In this document: positions 37,134 to 47,001 of the stretch, one piece after another
Numbering within the stretch: position 1 is the stretch's first letter
Layout of the letters: the number at the start of each line of letters is the position of its first letter
Assembly (NCBI GenBank): GCA_903848935.1
Contig: CAINHO010000034.1
Location: 1-54,076 of the forward strand
Length of the DNA: 54,076 bases
Direction of reading: 5' to 3'
DNA from: an uncultured Pseudomonadota bacterium
Lineage (GTDB): Bacteria > Pseudomonadota > Gammaproteobacteria > Methylococcales > Methylomonadaceae
The notes under the pieces: generated by a model
Databases searched by the model: none
Told to the model about the DNA's origin: nothing
The model's input: the letters and a program-made list of their open reading frames with translations, nothing else
Made by a program: the position numbers and the translations under genes

Positions 37134-37676
37134 TTACAACCCCGCACACGCATAAATGCCATCGGCGTTACGCCAATAACCTTTGTAATCCATGCCATAA
37201 CCAAAAACGTAACGATCAACCACTTTCAAACCTACAAAATCCGCCGCAATGGGTTTAGCTTGCGGCAAATCTTTGTCCAACAAAACTGCCGTATAAACTG
37301 AACTCGCGCCTTGTTCGACGCAATAATCATAAATTGCCGCCAAGGTAATGCCCGCATCCAAAATATCATCGACCAATAAAATGGTGCGATTTTTCAGCGA
37401 GGTGCGTGGTTTCACAATCCATTCAACGTCTGCACCGACTGTTTTATTGTGATAGCGGCTGGCGTTAATCGTGTCGATGGTTAGTGGCATTGTTAAGCGC
37501 GTCAGCAATTGCCCCGCCACCACTAAACCGCCATTCATCACGCACAAAACTAGTGGATTTCGATCCGTGAGCAATTGGTTAATTTGTTGCGCCATCGTGT
37601 CTAAAGCGGTTTCGACTTCAGATTTACTGTGAAGTAATTCCGCTGTGGCGCGGATAGTTTCAATTTCATTTTTCAT
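37134..37676 (-). CDS. hpt: hypoxanthine(-guanine) phosphoribosyltransferase
   Basis: Salvages hypoxanthine and guanine to IMP and GMP using PRPP. The start is the ATG at 37676 (MKNEIETIRATAE), with GAGAA upstream; the extra 28 residues of the longer frame overlap the DUF4390 gene and are unlikely. The PRPP-binding loop ILLVDDILDAGITL and the preceding catalytic region are present, and C-terminal VDRYVFGYGMDYKGYWRN is typical of the bacterial hpt-2 type that lies beside nagZ in gammaproteobacteria. Length is 180 residues. Confidence 0.93.
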   Translation of the reverse strand: MKNEIETIRATAELLHSKSEVETALDTMAQQINQLLTDRNPLVLCVMNGGLVVAGQLLTRLTMPLTIDTINASRYHNKTVGADVEWIVKPRTSLKNRTILLVDDILDAGITLAAIYDYCVEQGASSVYTAVLLDKDLPQAKPIAADFVGLKVVDRYVFGYGMDYKGYWRNADGIYACAGL

Positions 37677-37683
37677 AAAATTC

Positions 37684-38253
37684 TCAAAAGTTAAGGAAAT
37701 GTTGTGTCGGAAAATTCCACTGCGTCCAATCGCTGGACAATTGCCATTGTGGGTTAGCAATCACTTGGGTTTGCAGCGGCAATGGCAAAGCATCATCTTC
37801 AAAAAGCACTTTTATCGCCACCAGATGATGGACATTCGGCAATAAGTCTTTCGTCGCCATCAACGGCAAATCACGCACTGTCGCCATTGCATTTAACGCC
37901 GCCGAAAGCGTTGAAAAACTATTCATTATCCCCGTGTTTTCATTTCTCACACGGTACATATTCAACAGCGCGTGATATTGCAATCGATAACGCAATGTTT
38001 GTTTTGAAAGCGTTTTATTAAGCCAAAAATCATGCTGTTGTTGGAGTTTAATTTTGATACTCCAAAACAACGGCACGCCATTTTGTAAAGCATCATTCGC
38101 TTGTGGACTGAGGTGATAGCCTAAATATGCCGCTAAAATGTATTCGCCATTTCGTACACTGACTTCAGCCTGTTTAACTTCAGCGGCGTATTCGTTGGCG
38201 TTTGCTGTATTGAATAAAAGTACGAAAATTACAAATAAAACACTGTGCCACAT
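37684..38253 (-). CDS. DUF4390 exported protein
   Basis: This 189-residue protein has a signal peptide (WHSVLFVIFVLLFNTANA) and the DUF4390 pattern: VRNGEYILAAYLGYHLSPQA, then ALQNGVPLFWSIKIKL, and YRLQYHALLNMYRVRNENTG. The family is common in beta- and gammaproteobacteria, often next to a two-component sensor gene or rRNA methylase, and has no known function. Here it lies between ilvA and hpt. Its start overlaps the ilvA stop by one base. Confidence 0.85.
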   Translation of the reverse strand: MWHSVLFVIFVLLFNTANANEYAAEVKQAEVSVRNGEYILAAYLGYHLSPQANDALQNGVPLFWSIKIKLQQQHDFWLNKTLSKQTLRYRLQYHALLNMYRVRNENTGIMNSFSTLSAALNAMATVRDLPLMATKDLLPNVHHLVAIKVLFEDDALPLPLQTQVIANPQWQLSSDWTQWNFPTQHFLNF

Positions 38254-39815
38254 TAGTTAGATTTTCCACCTGAAAATAATTGATAGGCAGGATTATTTGT
38301 TTCTTCTCGAAAATTATAACCTCGGCTTTTAAGATGCTTTTCAAATTCCTGTTTTTTCTTTACTGAATCAATTTGTTTTCCAATTAAAACCTTACCAAAT
38401 GCAGCTCCATGATTACGGTAATGGAACAACGTGATATTCCACCTTTCACCGAATTGATTTAAAAATTTCAACAAAGCCCCTGGACGTTCAGCAAATTCCA
38501 CACTGAAAATATATTCATTGGGTAATCCTTGTGGCAAATGTCCTCCAACCATGTAACGAATATGTTCTTTTGCTAAATCATTTTCTGTCATATCACGAAC
38601 GTCAATAATTGGATTTTCAGAATTTTCTTGTTTTAAATGAGCTATCACTGCAGCACGGTCAGATTCCAATCCATTGCTAGAAATACCAACGAAAACATTT
38701 GCAATCTTGTCATCAAAATAGCGGTAGTTAAATTCAGTAATACTTCTATCACCCAACAATTCACAAAACTTTGTAAAACTTCCTGCTTCTTCTGGAATTG
38801 TCACGGCTAACAAAATCTCTCGATGTTCACCCACTTGAGCGCGTTCAGCCACATAACGTAAACGGTCAAAGTTCATATTCGCACCACTGTCGATAGCGAT
38901 GAGCGTTTGACCTGTCAAATTTTCGCGTTTGACATATTTTTTTAAACCTGCGGTTGCTAACGCGCCAGCTGGTTCAGCAATCGAACGGGTGTCGTCAAAA
39001 ATATCTTTAATTGCGGCGCAAATTTCGTCGGTCGAAACCGTAATCACTTCATCGACATATTTTATTGGGGCAGAAATGGATAGAAGCTCAAATGGTTTTA
39101 TTCCAATTTTTTTCACCGCGACACCGTCGGCAAACAGACCGACTACTGGTAATTCAATGGATTCTCCGGCTTTTAAGGCTTGATTTAAACAATCAGAATC
39201 TTCGGGTTCAACGCCAATAATTTTAATATCGGGACGCACAAATTTTGCGTAAACCGCGATTCCCGCAATCAAACCACCGCCGCCGACAGGCACAAAAATC
39301 GCGTCTATTTTTCCAGTGTGTTGACGCAAAATTTCCATTGCAACCGTGCCTTGACCCGCAATCACATCTTCGTCGTCGTAAGGATGAATGAAAACGCGCC
39401 CTGATTTTTTTGCCAATTCGTAAGCGTAATCGCAGGATTCGCTGTAAGAATCGCCGAACAAAATGATTTCTGCGCCCATCGCTTTGACGGATTGGCTTTT
39501 AATTTCAGGCGTTGTGGTTGGCATGACGATGAGTGCGTTAATGCCTAAACGTTGCGCGGATAACGCTACGCCTTGTGCGTGATTTCCAGCTGAGGCGGCG
39601 ATGACACCACATTTTTTTTGCTCATCACTGAGTAACTTCATTTTGTTGTACGCGCCACGCAATTTAAACGAAAACACCGATTGCAAATCTTCACGTTTTA
39701 AGAAAACTTGGTTTTGAGTACGAAGCGAAAGCGTTTTGGCAAAATCTAAAGGTGTTTCGATGGCAACGTCATAAACGGACGCGCCCAGTATTTTTTTTAT
39801 ATAGCGTAAAGGCAT
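38253..39815 (-). CDS. ilvA: biosynthetic threonine ammonia-lyase
   Basis: PLP enzyme deaminating threonine to 2-oxobutanoate, first step of isoleucine synthesis. The catalytic domain (about 1-325) has the PLP lysine in SVFSFKLRGAYNKM and the glycine loop VPVGGGGLIAGIAVY. Two ACT-like regulatory domains follow (FTKFCELLGDRSITEFNYRY; LLKFLNQFGERWNITLFHYR), the sites of isoleucine/valine control. The start is the ATG at 39815 (MPLRYIKKILGASVYDVA), giving 520 residues; the frame is open to a TTG at 39896. It lies downstream of the dnaK terminator. Confidence 0.95.
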   Translation of the reverse strand: MPLRYIKKILGASVYDVAIETPLDFAKTLSLRTQNQVFLKREDLQSVFSFKLRGAYNKMKLLSDEQKKCGVIAASAGNHAQGVALSAQRLGINALIVMPTTTPEIKSQSVKAMGAEIILFGDSYSESCDYAYELAKKSGRVFIHPYDDEDVIAGQGTVAMEILRQHTGKIDAIFVPVGGGGLIAGIAVYAKFVRPDIKIIGVEPEDSDCLNQALKAGESIELPVVGLFADGVAVKKIGIKPFELLSISAPIKYVDEVITVSTDEICAAIKDIFDDTRSIAEPAGALATAGLKKYVKRENLTGQTLIAIDSGANMNFDRLRYVAERAQVGEHREILLAVTIPEEAGSFTKFCELLGDRSITEFNYRYFDDKIANVFVGISSNGLESDRAAVIAHLKQENSENPIIDVRDMTENDLAKEHIRYMVGGHLPQGLPNEYIFSVEFAERPGALLKFLNQFGERWNITLFHYRNHGAAFGKVLIGKQIDSVKKKQEFEKHLKSRGYNFREETNNPAYQLFSGGKSN

Positions 39816-39894
39816 GAGAGTATCGCTGATAGGAAAAGATAATAATGCGTCATTATCGCACAAGCTAAGTATGTCATTCTGCGGTGATTGCAAC

Positions 39895-39935
39895 AAAAAA
39901 GCCCCACTGGTTGAATTATCCAGCGGGGCTTTTTA
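39895..39935 (-). terminator. rho-independent terminator of grpE-dnaK
   Basis: GCCCC-a-CTGG pairs with CCAG-c-GGGGC around a nine-base loop. On the minus strand it is followed by six T. It lies 22 bases after the dnaK stop. Confidence 0.85.
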
Positions 39936-39957
39936 TTGATTTAACGCTAAAGTGATT

Positions 39958-41871
39958 TTATTTTTTCACTTCTTCAAAATCCGCATCAATCACACCGTCA
40001 TCATCCGCGTGATGAGCGTCATCTGAATGGGAGTGACCTTCTTCTGCGCCGCCTTCTTGAGCATAAACACGTTCCGCTAATTTGCCTGACAATTCAGTCA
40101 AGGCTTCGGTTTTTGCTTCAATGTCGGCTTTATCGTCACCTTTTACCGCTTCTTTTGCGGCGGCAATGGCTGCTTCAATGTGCGATTTTTCATCGGCATG
40201 AACTTTATCGCCTAAATCTTTCAACGATTTTTCAGTCGCATGAATCAAACCATCAGCATGATTGCGAGCATGAACTAATTCCACCAATTTACGATCTTCA
40301 TCCGCGTGCGCTTCAGCATCTTTCACCATACGTTCAACTTCTTCATCCGACAAACCGCTTGAGGCTTTAATCACGATTGATTGTTTTTTGCCGGTCGCTT
40401 TATCTTTTGCCGACACATTCAAAATACCGTTCGCATCGATGTCGAATGACACTTCAATTTGTGGCACGCCGCGTGATGCAGGTGGAATATCCGACAAATC
40501 AAAACGACCCAACGATTTATTAGCATTCGCTTTTTCGCGTTCACCTTGTAAAACGTGAATCGTCACAGCCGTTTGATTGTCGTCCGCTGTCGAAAACACT
40601 TGTTGCGCTTTGGTGGGAATCGTGGTGTTTTTTTCAATCAGTTTAGTCAGAATTCCACCCATTGTTTCAATACCCAATGACAACGGAATAACGTCTAACA
40701 ACAACACGTCTTTTACGTCGCCCGCCAAAACACCCGCTTGAATCGCTGCGCCTAACGCAACCGCTTCGTCAGGATTTACATCTTTTCGAGGTTCTTGACC
40801 AAAAATGCTTGTGACCATTTCTTGGACTTTCGGCATACGAGTTTGACCACCCACCAAAATCACATGGTCAATATCGGATGCCGAAACTTTTGCATCTTTT
40901 AACGCCATTTGGCACGGTGCTTTGGTTTTTAAAATCAATTCTTCAACCAATGATTCTAATTTTGCACGAGTCAATTTGACGTTTAAATGTTTCGGGCCAG
41001 AAGCGTCGGCAGTGATATAAGGTAAATTTACGTCAGTTTGTTGGCTGGACGATAATTCAATTTTTGCTTTTTCAGCCGCTTCTTTTAAACGTTGTAACGC
41101 CAAAGGATCGTTATGAACATCCACGCCCGTATCTTTTTTGAATTCGTCTGCGAGATACTCAATCACGCGCGAATCGAAATCTTCACCTCCTAAAAAGGTG
41201 TCTCCGTTGGTCGCCAAAACTTCAAATTGATGTTCGCCGTCGATTTCAGCAATTTCAATAATTGAAACGTCGAATGTGCCGCCACCTAAATCATAAACCG
41301 CGATTTTGGTATCGCCTTTCGGTTTATCCATACCAAACGCTAATGCGGCGGCGGTGGGTTCGTTGATAATCCGTAAAACTTCTAAACCTGCGATACGTCC
41401 TGCGTCTTTTGTGGCTTGACGTTGTGAATCGTTGAAATACGCAGGAACCGTAATGACCGCTTGATTCACTTCTTCGCCCAAATACGCTTCAGCATCTTTT
41501 TTCATTTTCATTAAAATGCGAGCTGAAATTTCAGGTGAAGCCATTTTTTTACCGTGAACATCCACCCACGCATCACCATTTTCGGCTTCGACGATAGTGT
41601 AAGGCACCATGTGAATGTCTTTTTGAACGGCTTCTTCTTTGAATTTACGACCGATTAAACGTTTAATCGCAAACAACGTGTTTTTAGGATTGGTAACGGC
41701 TTGACGTTTTGCTGATTGACCCACCAACACTTCATCGTCGCTGCTGAACGCGATGATTGATGGTGTAGTTCTCGCGCCTTCGCTGTTTTCAATTACTTTT
41801 GCTACGCCGTTTTCTAAAACCGCGACGCATGAATTGGTCGTTCCTAAATCGATACCGATAATTTTAGCCAT
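39958..41871 (-). CDS. dnaK: molecular chaperone DnaK (Hsp70)
   Basis: ATP-dependent protein-folding chaperone. Its 637 residues start [18 protein letters not shown]; the ATG at 41871 has GGAG upstream, and the 24 extra codons further up are not part of the family. The ATPase domain contains [12 protein letters not shown] and [13 protein letters not shown]; the substrate domain includes [13 protein letters not shown]; the C-terminal tail is acidic and His-rich and ends [12 protein letters not shown]. It follows grpE by 46 bases. dnaJ, often next, is absent here. Confidence 0.99.
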   Translation of the reverse strand: MAKIIGIDLGTTNSCVAVLENGVAKVIENSEGARTTPSIIAFSSDDEVLVGQSAKRQAVTNPKNTLFAIKRLIGRKFKEEAVQKDIHMVPYTIVEAENGDAWVDVHGKKMASPEISARILMKMKKDAEAYLGEEVNQAVITVPAYFNDSQRQATKDAGRIAGLEVLRIINEPTAAALAFGMDKPKGDTKIAVYDLGGGTFDVSIIEIAEIDGEHQFEVLATNGDTFLGGEDFDSRVIEYLADEFKKDTGVDVHNDPLALQRLKEAAEKAKIELSSSQQTDVNLPYITADASGPKHLNVKLTRAKLESLVEELILKTKAPCQMALKDAKVSASDIDHVILVGGQTRMPKVQEMVTSIFGQEPRKDVNPDEAVALGAAIQAGVLAGDVKDVLLLDVIPLSLGIETMGGILTKLIEKNTTIPTKAQQVFSTADDNQTAVTIHVLQGEREKANANKSLGRFDLSDIPPASRGVPQIEVSFDIDANGILNVSAKDKATGKKQSIVIKASSGLSDEEVERMVKDAEAHADEDRKLVELVHARNHADGLIHATEKSLKDLGDKVHADEKSHIEAAIAAAKEAVKGDDKADIEAKTEALTELSGKLAERVYAQEGGAEEGHSHSDDAHHADDDGVIDADFEEVKK

Positions 41872-41917
41872 GATATTTGCTCCAAATAATTTAAAAAAAT
41901 ATAAAAGTTGTGATGAA

Positions 41918-42481
41918 TTAGTCTGCGACTTTAGCGACAACAACCATTGCGGGACGCAATAATCGACCGTTCAATAAATAGCCGCGTTGGAATACATTGA
42001 TAACCGTATTCGGTTCTACGCCTTCGACGAATTGCATATTAACGGCGTTGTGCTGCTCGGCGTTAAACGGCATTCCCATTGGATCTAGCGTGACGACATT
42101 GAATTTTTCAAAAGCAGATTCAAATTGTTTAATCGTCAATTCGCAACCTTCGCGAAAACGTTTCACTTCGTCGCTATCGCCAGTGGCAAGTTGTAAACCC
42201 ATAAATAAGCTATCCAAAACGGGCAGCATTTCGTTGGCGAATTTAGTTAATCCGAATTTGTGCGCGTCCTCCAAATCTTTTTGGGTGCGACGTTTCAAAT
42301 TTTCCATGTCAGCCAATGTGCGTAACATTTTGTCAGTCGCATCATTTGTCGCCTGTTTCGCTTCTGCAAGTTCGGTTTTTAATTCATCAATGGTGTATTC
42401 GTGTTCACCGACTTCGGTATGATTTTCATGTAAGTCGATTTCCACTTCTGGTGCGACTAAATTTTCTTCTGTTGTACTCAT
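41918..42481 (-). CDS. grpE: nucleotide exchange factor GrpE
   Basis: Releases ADP from DnaK. The 187-residue protein has a long N-terminal coiled coil ([36 protein letters not shown]) and the C-terminal beta domain [26 protein letters not shown]. It leads the grpE-dnaK operon. A near-perfect heat-shock promoter lies 44-71 bases upstream. Confidence 0.98.
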   Translation of the reverse strand: MSTTEENLVAPEVEIDLHENHTEVGEHEYTIDELKTELAEAKQATNDATDKMLRTLADMENLKRRTQKDLEDAHKFGLTKFANEMLPVLDSLFMGLQLATGDSDEVKRFREGCELTIKQFESAFEKFNVVTLDPMGMPFNAEQHNAVNMQFVEGVEPNTVINVFQRGYLLNGRLLRPAMVVVAKVAD

Positions 42482-42524
42482 GTAATACGTTTTCCTATGA
42501 AATTAAAAATAACGATGGAAACTA

Positions 42525-42552
42525 AAATGGGGATGCAGATTTCAGATTCAAG
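42525..42552 (-). promoter_or_regulatory. sigma-32 (heat-shock) promoter of grpE-dnaK
   Basis: Read on the minus strand: CTTGAA, a 14-base spacer, then CCCCATTT. This matches the RpoH consensus (CTTGAA, 13-15 bases, CCCCATNT) at every fixed position. The -10 end is 44 bases upstream of the grpE ATG. Confidence 0.85.
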
Positions 42553-42639
42553 GCAGGCAACAATAATTTTGCTGATTTAAATACGTAATGCGACGGAATT
42601 AGGTGAAATCGCTTACCATGTAAATAAAGGCATCGATTT

Positions 42640-43620
42640 TTGAAATTTATGAAATATACACGTTGGTTATTATTAAGCGTCGCGTTATTCGCTACACAAA
42701 ACTGTCACGCCAAAAATCCGCCACAACCGTTACAATGCGTGGCTTTTAGTCCGTATGTGAATCAACTCACACCGAATTATGGCACGAAACCGAATACTGA
42801 AATTATCGACACTTTACTCGACACGCTCATTAAAGAAACGCCGTTTCGTTGTATCATGAGTTATGGTGTTTTGAATGGGCTGGAGGCAATTTTTCCAGCG
42901 GCAAAAAAACGCGGCATCAAAGTCATTGCGATTTTGTGGATTGATAAAGACAAACTCGTCAATACCGATTCAATTGCTCACGGTATCGCGTTGGCGCGGC
43001 AATATCCTGAAACCATTGTGCGTTTAAGTTGTGGTTCGGAAGTTCGGACGCGCCACAATTATGCGTTCGACAGCGAAACTGAACGTTGTTTAAATGCTTT
43101 GCGCGAAGCAAAAGTGCCGCAGCCAATTGGCGTAATCGATACCTGGTGGGAATGGTGTAATCGCACACAACCGTGTCATCAAAACCAATTCAGCGCACAA
43201 GTTGATTGGATTGGCATTAACGTTTTTCCGTGGTGGGAGAATCGTCATGCCGATTTATTTCCGTGCGTGAATGCGAATGAAGCGGCAGATTTTCATCTGG
43301 CACGTTGGCAAGAAGTTAAAAAAACCAATCCCAGCAAAGAAGTCATTGTGACCGAATTTGGTTGGGTTTCTGCCCCTGAAGGCAAAGGGCAAATTAACTT
43401 AAAAACTAAACAAGAATGTGGCATTGCAAGCCGAAAAAATCAGCAACTCGTTGTACAATCCACCTTTAAAAAATTAGCAGAAAAGAAAATTTCTGCGGTA
43501 GCATTTGAGGCATTTTCAGAAAATTGGAAAGCCAATAATGAAGAGGGTGATTTTGGGCGATTTTGGGGCTTATGTGAAAGTACGCCACCTTATACTTGCC
43601 ACATTTCACTCAAACCTTAA
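42640..43620 (+). CDS. exported GH17-like glycoside hydrolase
   Basis: This 326-residue protein has a signal peptide (YTRWLLLSVALFATQNCHA) followed by a TIM-barrel domain resembling family GH17 (1,3-beta-glucan-active). Evidence: CVAFSPYVNQLTPNYG at strand 1, RGIKVIAILWIDKD, IVRLSCGSEV (where Glu would be the acid/base; most members have GNE), DWIGINVFPWW, and EVIVTEFGW with the nucleophile Glu. AAAGG is 9 bases before a TTG at 42640; an ATG at 42649 is the alternative start. Six or more Cys suggest disulfides. The substrate is unknown; a role in envelope or exopolysaccharide glucan processing is plausible. Confidence 0.78.
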   Translation: MKFMKYTRWLLLSVALFATQNCHAKNPPQPLQCVAFSPYVNQLTPNYGTKPNTEIIDTLLDTLIKETPFRCIMSYGVLNGLEAIFPAAKKRGIKVIAILWIDKDKLVNTDSIAHGIALARQYPETIVRLSCGSEVRTRHNYAFDSETERCLNALREAKVPQPIGVIDTWWEWCNRTQPCHQNQFSAQVDWIGINVFPWWENRHADLFPCVNANEAADFHLARWQEVKKTNPSKEVIVTEFGWVSAPEGKGQINLKTKQECGIASRKNQQLVVQSTFKKLAEKKISAVAFEAFSENWKANNEEGDFGRFWGLCESTPPYTCHISLKP

Positions 43621-43638
43621 CCACTATAAAAACTCAAC

Positions 43639-44613
43639 GTGAAATTATTTTTACTTACTTTAAACGCCATGTGTCTATTGCTTGCGTCACAAACCAGTCA
43701 AGCGCGTCATGCGGAAATTTTAATCGATGCCGAAAATGGCAATGTTTTACACGAAGTCGAAGCCACGCAATCTTGGTATCCCGCGTCATTGACCAAAATG
43801 ATGACGCTTTATATGACGTTTGATGCGCTCAATAATGGTGAAATTCATTTACACGACACCATGCACACCTCGCCTCATGCCGCACGGCAGCCACAAAGTC
43901 GTTTAGGTTTACATCATGGTGAACGAATCACGGTGGAAGAAGCCATTTTATCTCTTGTGACTCGCTCGGCGAATGATGCGTCAGTCGTTTTAGCTGAACA
44001 TTTAGCGGTAACGGAAGATAATTTTGCGATTCGTATGACTGCAAAAGCACATTCGATGGGAATGTATAATTCGTATTTTATGAATGCAACTGGATTACCA
44101 AACGATTGGCAAGTCACAACTGCTCACGATATGGCGTTGTTGGCGTTGAAAATACAGCGCAATTTTCCAGAATACTATGGTTATTTTGGCGCACATAGTT
44201 TTGAATTTAAAGGGCGTGAATTAAACGGCATTAACCGATTTACCGCGACTTACGAGGGTGCAGAAGGTATGAAAACAGGGTTTACTTGTAATTCAGGCTA
44301 CAACTTGGTGAGTTCTGCTTCTAAAAATGGACGGCGTTTTATCGGCGTGGTTTTGGGTGGGCGAACAAGTAACGAACGTTACAACATGATGATTAACCAA
44401 ATGAATCACGGTTTTGGTGGTGATTACAATGTAATCGGCAACCTTGCGACGATGCCAACACAATCCGCTGGTTTGCCACCTCATCAATTAGATTGTGCAA
44501 GTGGTGCGGCGCATTATATCGAACCCGAAGTGCGCCATCATCGTCATGGACATTTTCATCATGTAGCAAAACATACGACTTCCAAAGTCCATCATAGTCG
44601 CCACCACCGTTAA
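43639..44613 (+). CDS. D-alanyl-D-alanine carboxypeptidase (S11 family)
   Basis: Periplasmic penicillin-binding protein that trims the terminal D-Ala from peptidoglycan stem peptides. A signal peptide ends near QTSQA. The three active-site motifs are intact: SLTK (Ser nucleophile, about residue 50), SAN (about 112) and KTG (about 214). At 324 residues it is shorter than PBP5 and lacks the usual C-terminal amphipathic anchor. Instead the last 33 residues hold 12 His with several Arg, a metal-binding or surface-charged tail. The start is GTG at 43639; the gene follows the GH17-like gene by 18 bases. Confidence 0.9.
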   Translation: MKLFLLTLNAMCLLLASQTSQARHAEILIDAENGNVLHEVEATQSWYPASLTKMMTLYMTFDALNNGEIHLHDTMHTSPHAARQPQSRLGLHHGERITVEEAILSLVTRSANDASVVLAEHLAVTEDNFAIRMTAKAHSMGMYNSYFMNATGLPNDWQVTTAHDMALLALKIQRNFPEYYGYFGAHSFEFKGRELNGINRFTATYEGAEGMKTGFTCNSGYNLVSSASKNGRRFIGVVLGGRTSNERYNMMINQMNHGFGGDYNVIGNLATMPTQSAGLPPHQLDCASGAAHYIEPEVRHHRHGHFHHVAKHTTSKVHHSRHHR

Positions 44614-44622
44614 ATGAATAGT

Positions 44623-44662
44623 AAAAAAGCCCCGCTGTTCATCGAGTCAGCGGGGCTTTTTT
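44623..44662. terminator. bidirectional rho-independent terminator
   Basis: AAAAAAGCCCCGCTG pairs with CAGCGGGGCTTTTTT around a ten-base loop, between the carboxypeptidase gene and the convergent ssb. Strong in both directions. Confidence 0.92.
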
Positions 44663-44685
44663 ATGTGACGGACAACATGAATAAA

Positions 44686-45231
44686 TTAAAACGGAATGTC
44701 GTCATCGTAAGGTGCGTCAACATTTGGCGCACTGGGTCTAGGTTGCTGCGGCGCGTAATTTGGCGCAGGTGGTGGCGTATAATTTTGAGCGGGTTGCGGC
44801 GCGTAGTTTTGAGCCGGTGGCTGTTGTTGATAAACTGGCGCGGGTTGTTGATATTGCGGTTGTGCATAACTTCCCGCTGGAGCTGGCGCGTTATAATCAT
44901 TCGAGCCCGAAGCCTCGGCACGTTTTCCAACCAAATCCAAAATATTAGCATTCAATTCCAAGCTGGTTTTCATCGTGCCATCATTAGCTTTGTATTCGCT
45001 CATCGTTAATTCACCAGATACGAAAACGGCTTGTCCTTTTTTCAAATAATCTTTGAGAGACCCTTCGGCACGTTTTCCCCAAAGAACTACGCGAATCCAC
45101 AGGGTTTGTTGCTTATCAGAAAAACCGACGTTATTTGCCACGGACACATTTAACACCGCCTGCCCAGAAGGTAAATAACGGACGACGGCATCACTTCCAA
45201 CCGTTCCAGTAAATGAAAAAACATTACTCAT
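44686..45231 (-). CDS. ssb: single-stranded DNA-binding protein
   Basis: Tetrameric protector of single-stranded DNA in replication and repair. The OB fold (residues about 1-110) includes FSFTGTVGSDAVVRYLPSGQ and WIRVVLWGKRAEG. A Gln/Pro/Tyr-rich linker follows, and the conserved acidic partner-binding tail ends DDDIPF. At 181 residues it is near the E. coli length. A plus-strand open frame across this gene is an antisense artefact. Confidence 0.97.
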   Translation of the reverse strand: MSNVFSFTGTVGSDAVVRYLPSGQAVLNVSVANNVGFSDKQQTLWIRVVLWGKRAEGSLKDYLKKGQAVFVSGELTMSEYKANDGTMKTSLELNANILDLVGKRAEASGSNDYNAPAPAGSYAQPQYQQPAPVYQQQPPAQNYAPQPAQNYTPPPAPNYAPQQPRPSAPNVDAPYDDDIPF

Positions 45232-45288
45232 AATTTTTATTTCCCGATTTAATTTAATAGACTTAAAGATGGCATATTATCGTTCGAT

Positions 45289-47001
45289 TTAGCGCGTGTT
45301 AATAGTCATTTCACGATGCTCGACTCGGAAAACACTTTTGCCGCGATTTTCTTGCGCCTTCCAAAACACACTATTGATTTGAATCTCCGTGCCAGTATAA
45401 ACACCACGGTCAGCGATTACTTTCGCATCATCAATGATGGACATATTCGCCGCCAAATCTTTTTGTTCAGCGTGACACAAATCCGCTTCAATAATTAACT
45501 TACTCAATGTATGGTGCAGTTTTTCTAACATTTCTGGATTCCCTTTTTCAGGATGAATCCCAATAAAATCTAAAATTGTGTGAATATCTTTCTGCTCTTT
45601 TTCATTCGGAATTAACTTTTGCTTTATCGCGGCAAGACGTTGGTGAAGATAAGGATTTGAACCGACTTGAATATGAGTCTTGATACCGACACTAGAACCA
45701 AAAATTGTCCCTTTTACAAGCATCATTGCCCACGTTATGCCGCCCATGATAGAGGATTTTTTCCCGCTATTTTTTGCGCCGGTGACAATTTTATTTTCTG
45801 CCATCAAGTGACTATTCAGCGCATATTTATCTACAACAATATCAACCCCAGCTTCGATTCTGAAATTTTCTACAAATCCCACAATGACCGAACCGTGTGC
45901 AATAACTTTTGCCTCGTGTTCCTTCGCCTCAGTCTCTGATTCATCGGCATCTTGTTGCCCTTGAACACCGCCTTTCACACTAATGTCGCCATTGGCAATC
46001 AATTCACTATTACCCGTTACGCCGCCTTTCACGACCAAATTTCCCATACATTCGATTTGTGCATCAGTCACGTTGCCGTCAATCGTAATGTCTTCAAGCG
46101 CGTAAACTTTCATACCTTCTTCAACATCCCCTAACACAATAACGGAGCCATCAAAACGGACATTACCTGATGCAAAATCAACATTTTTTACCGTCAATAC
46201 TGGCGAGACAATCATACCGTTTGGTATCGCAACCGGTTGTCCAGTAATCGCCGAAAGTAACTGATTATTATCTTCTGGATTTAAATAAACGCCTTTTTTA
46301 TCACTAGAAAATGGAATATCCACACCGCCGCTAGGATTGATTATTTCACCCAACACGTTACGCCCTTTTTTACCTTCAATAGGCGGAATACGCTGCATTA
46401 ACACGTCATCTTTATGCACAATAACAATGTCACCTAGCTCGCGATAATCCACCGAACCGTCTTCATCAATCATCGGTTTTCGTTCGTGTGCTTCTGGCAT
46501 CGAACTTAAAAATTTGGCATCAATACCCGTTACCGGCTCAAGCCCTTCGGCAATAATAAAATCCGTCGCACTTCCTTTTTCCAAAACCGCTTCAATCGTT
46601 TCAGTCGGTGCAATCCCCCAAACAATACCTTTGTCTTGTAACAATTGTTGCACGTCTGCCAATACGATCACTTTGCCGCCAAAACTCGGCGTTAACATAA
46701 AATGGACTTTCATTTTGTTGTCCGCAATTTTAATGTCGCAACGGGCATCGTGCCGCTCACCGATTTCAACTTCAAAAGATTCATTATCAAGCGCAGTTTT
46801 ATAATGACGCAAAAACTCAGCAATAGAGTGTTCTTGAATAAGTAAATTTCCGAATTGCGCGGCTTCTAAACGTTCTTTGAAAATGTTGGCCGTAAGTTCA
46901 ATTCTGTCTGCAGCGGGTACGCACACCGCCAGTAATTTATTACCATCCGGACTTAATTTGAAGCCTAAGCCATTTTCAATTTTTAGTTCGTCATTCGTCA
47001 T
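45289..47001 (-). CDS. FapA/DUF342 family protein
   Basis: This 570-residue protein has the FapA layout. Variable N-terminal region; then a beta-helical core of short repeats, GNVRFDGSVIVLGDVEEGM, ALEDITIDGNVTDAQIEC, GNLVVKGGVTGNSELIANGD; then a C-terminal helical region. FapA in Vibrio tethers HubP-type polar proteins and affects flagellar assembly, but many DUF342 proteins occur without flagella. The start overlaps the end of the hemerythrin gene by 11 bases, so the two are coupled. No flagellar genes are in the window. Confidence 0.88.
   Translation of the reverse strand: MTNDELKIENGLGFKLSPDGNKLLAVCVPAADRIELTANIFKERLEAAQFGNLLIQEHSIAEFLRHYKTALDNESFEVEIGERHDARCDIKIADNKMKVHFMLTPSFGGKVIVLADVQQLLQDKGIVWGIAPTETIEAVLEKGSATDFIIAEGLEPVTGIDAKFLSSMPEAHERKPMIDEDGSVDYRELGDIVIVHKDDVLMQRIPPIEGKKGRNVLGEIINPSGGVDIPFSSDKKGVYLNPEDNNQLLSAITGQPVAIPNGMIVSPVLTVKNVDFASGNVRFDGSVIVLGDVEEGMKVYALEDITIDGNVTDAQIECMGNLVVKGGVTGNSELIANGDISVKGGVQGQQDADESETEAKEHEAKVIAHGSVIVGFVENFRIEAGVDIVVDKYALNSHLMAENKIVTGAKNSGKKSSIMGGITWAMMLVKGTIFGSSVGIKTHIQVGSNPYLHQRLAAIKQKLIPNEKEQKDIHTILDFIGIHPEKGNPEMLEKLHHTLSKLIIEADLCHAEQKDLAANMSIIDDAKVIADRGVYTGTEIQINSVFWKAQENRGKSVFRVEHREMTINTR

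Noticed and set aside
44614..45009. 131-residue plus-strand frame after the carboxypeptidase gene
   Set aside because: It lies antisense to ssb and across a strong terminator; low-complexity Arg/Trp content reflects the Pro/Gln-rich ssb linker.
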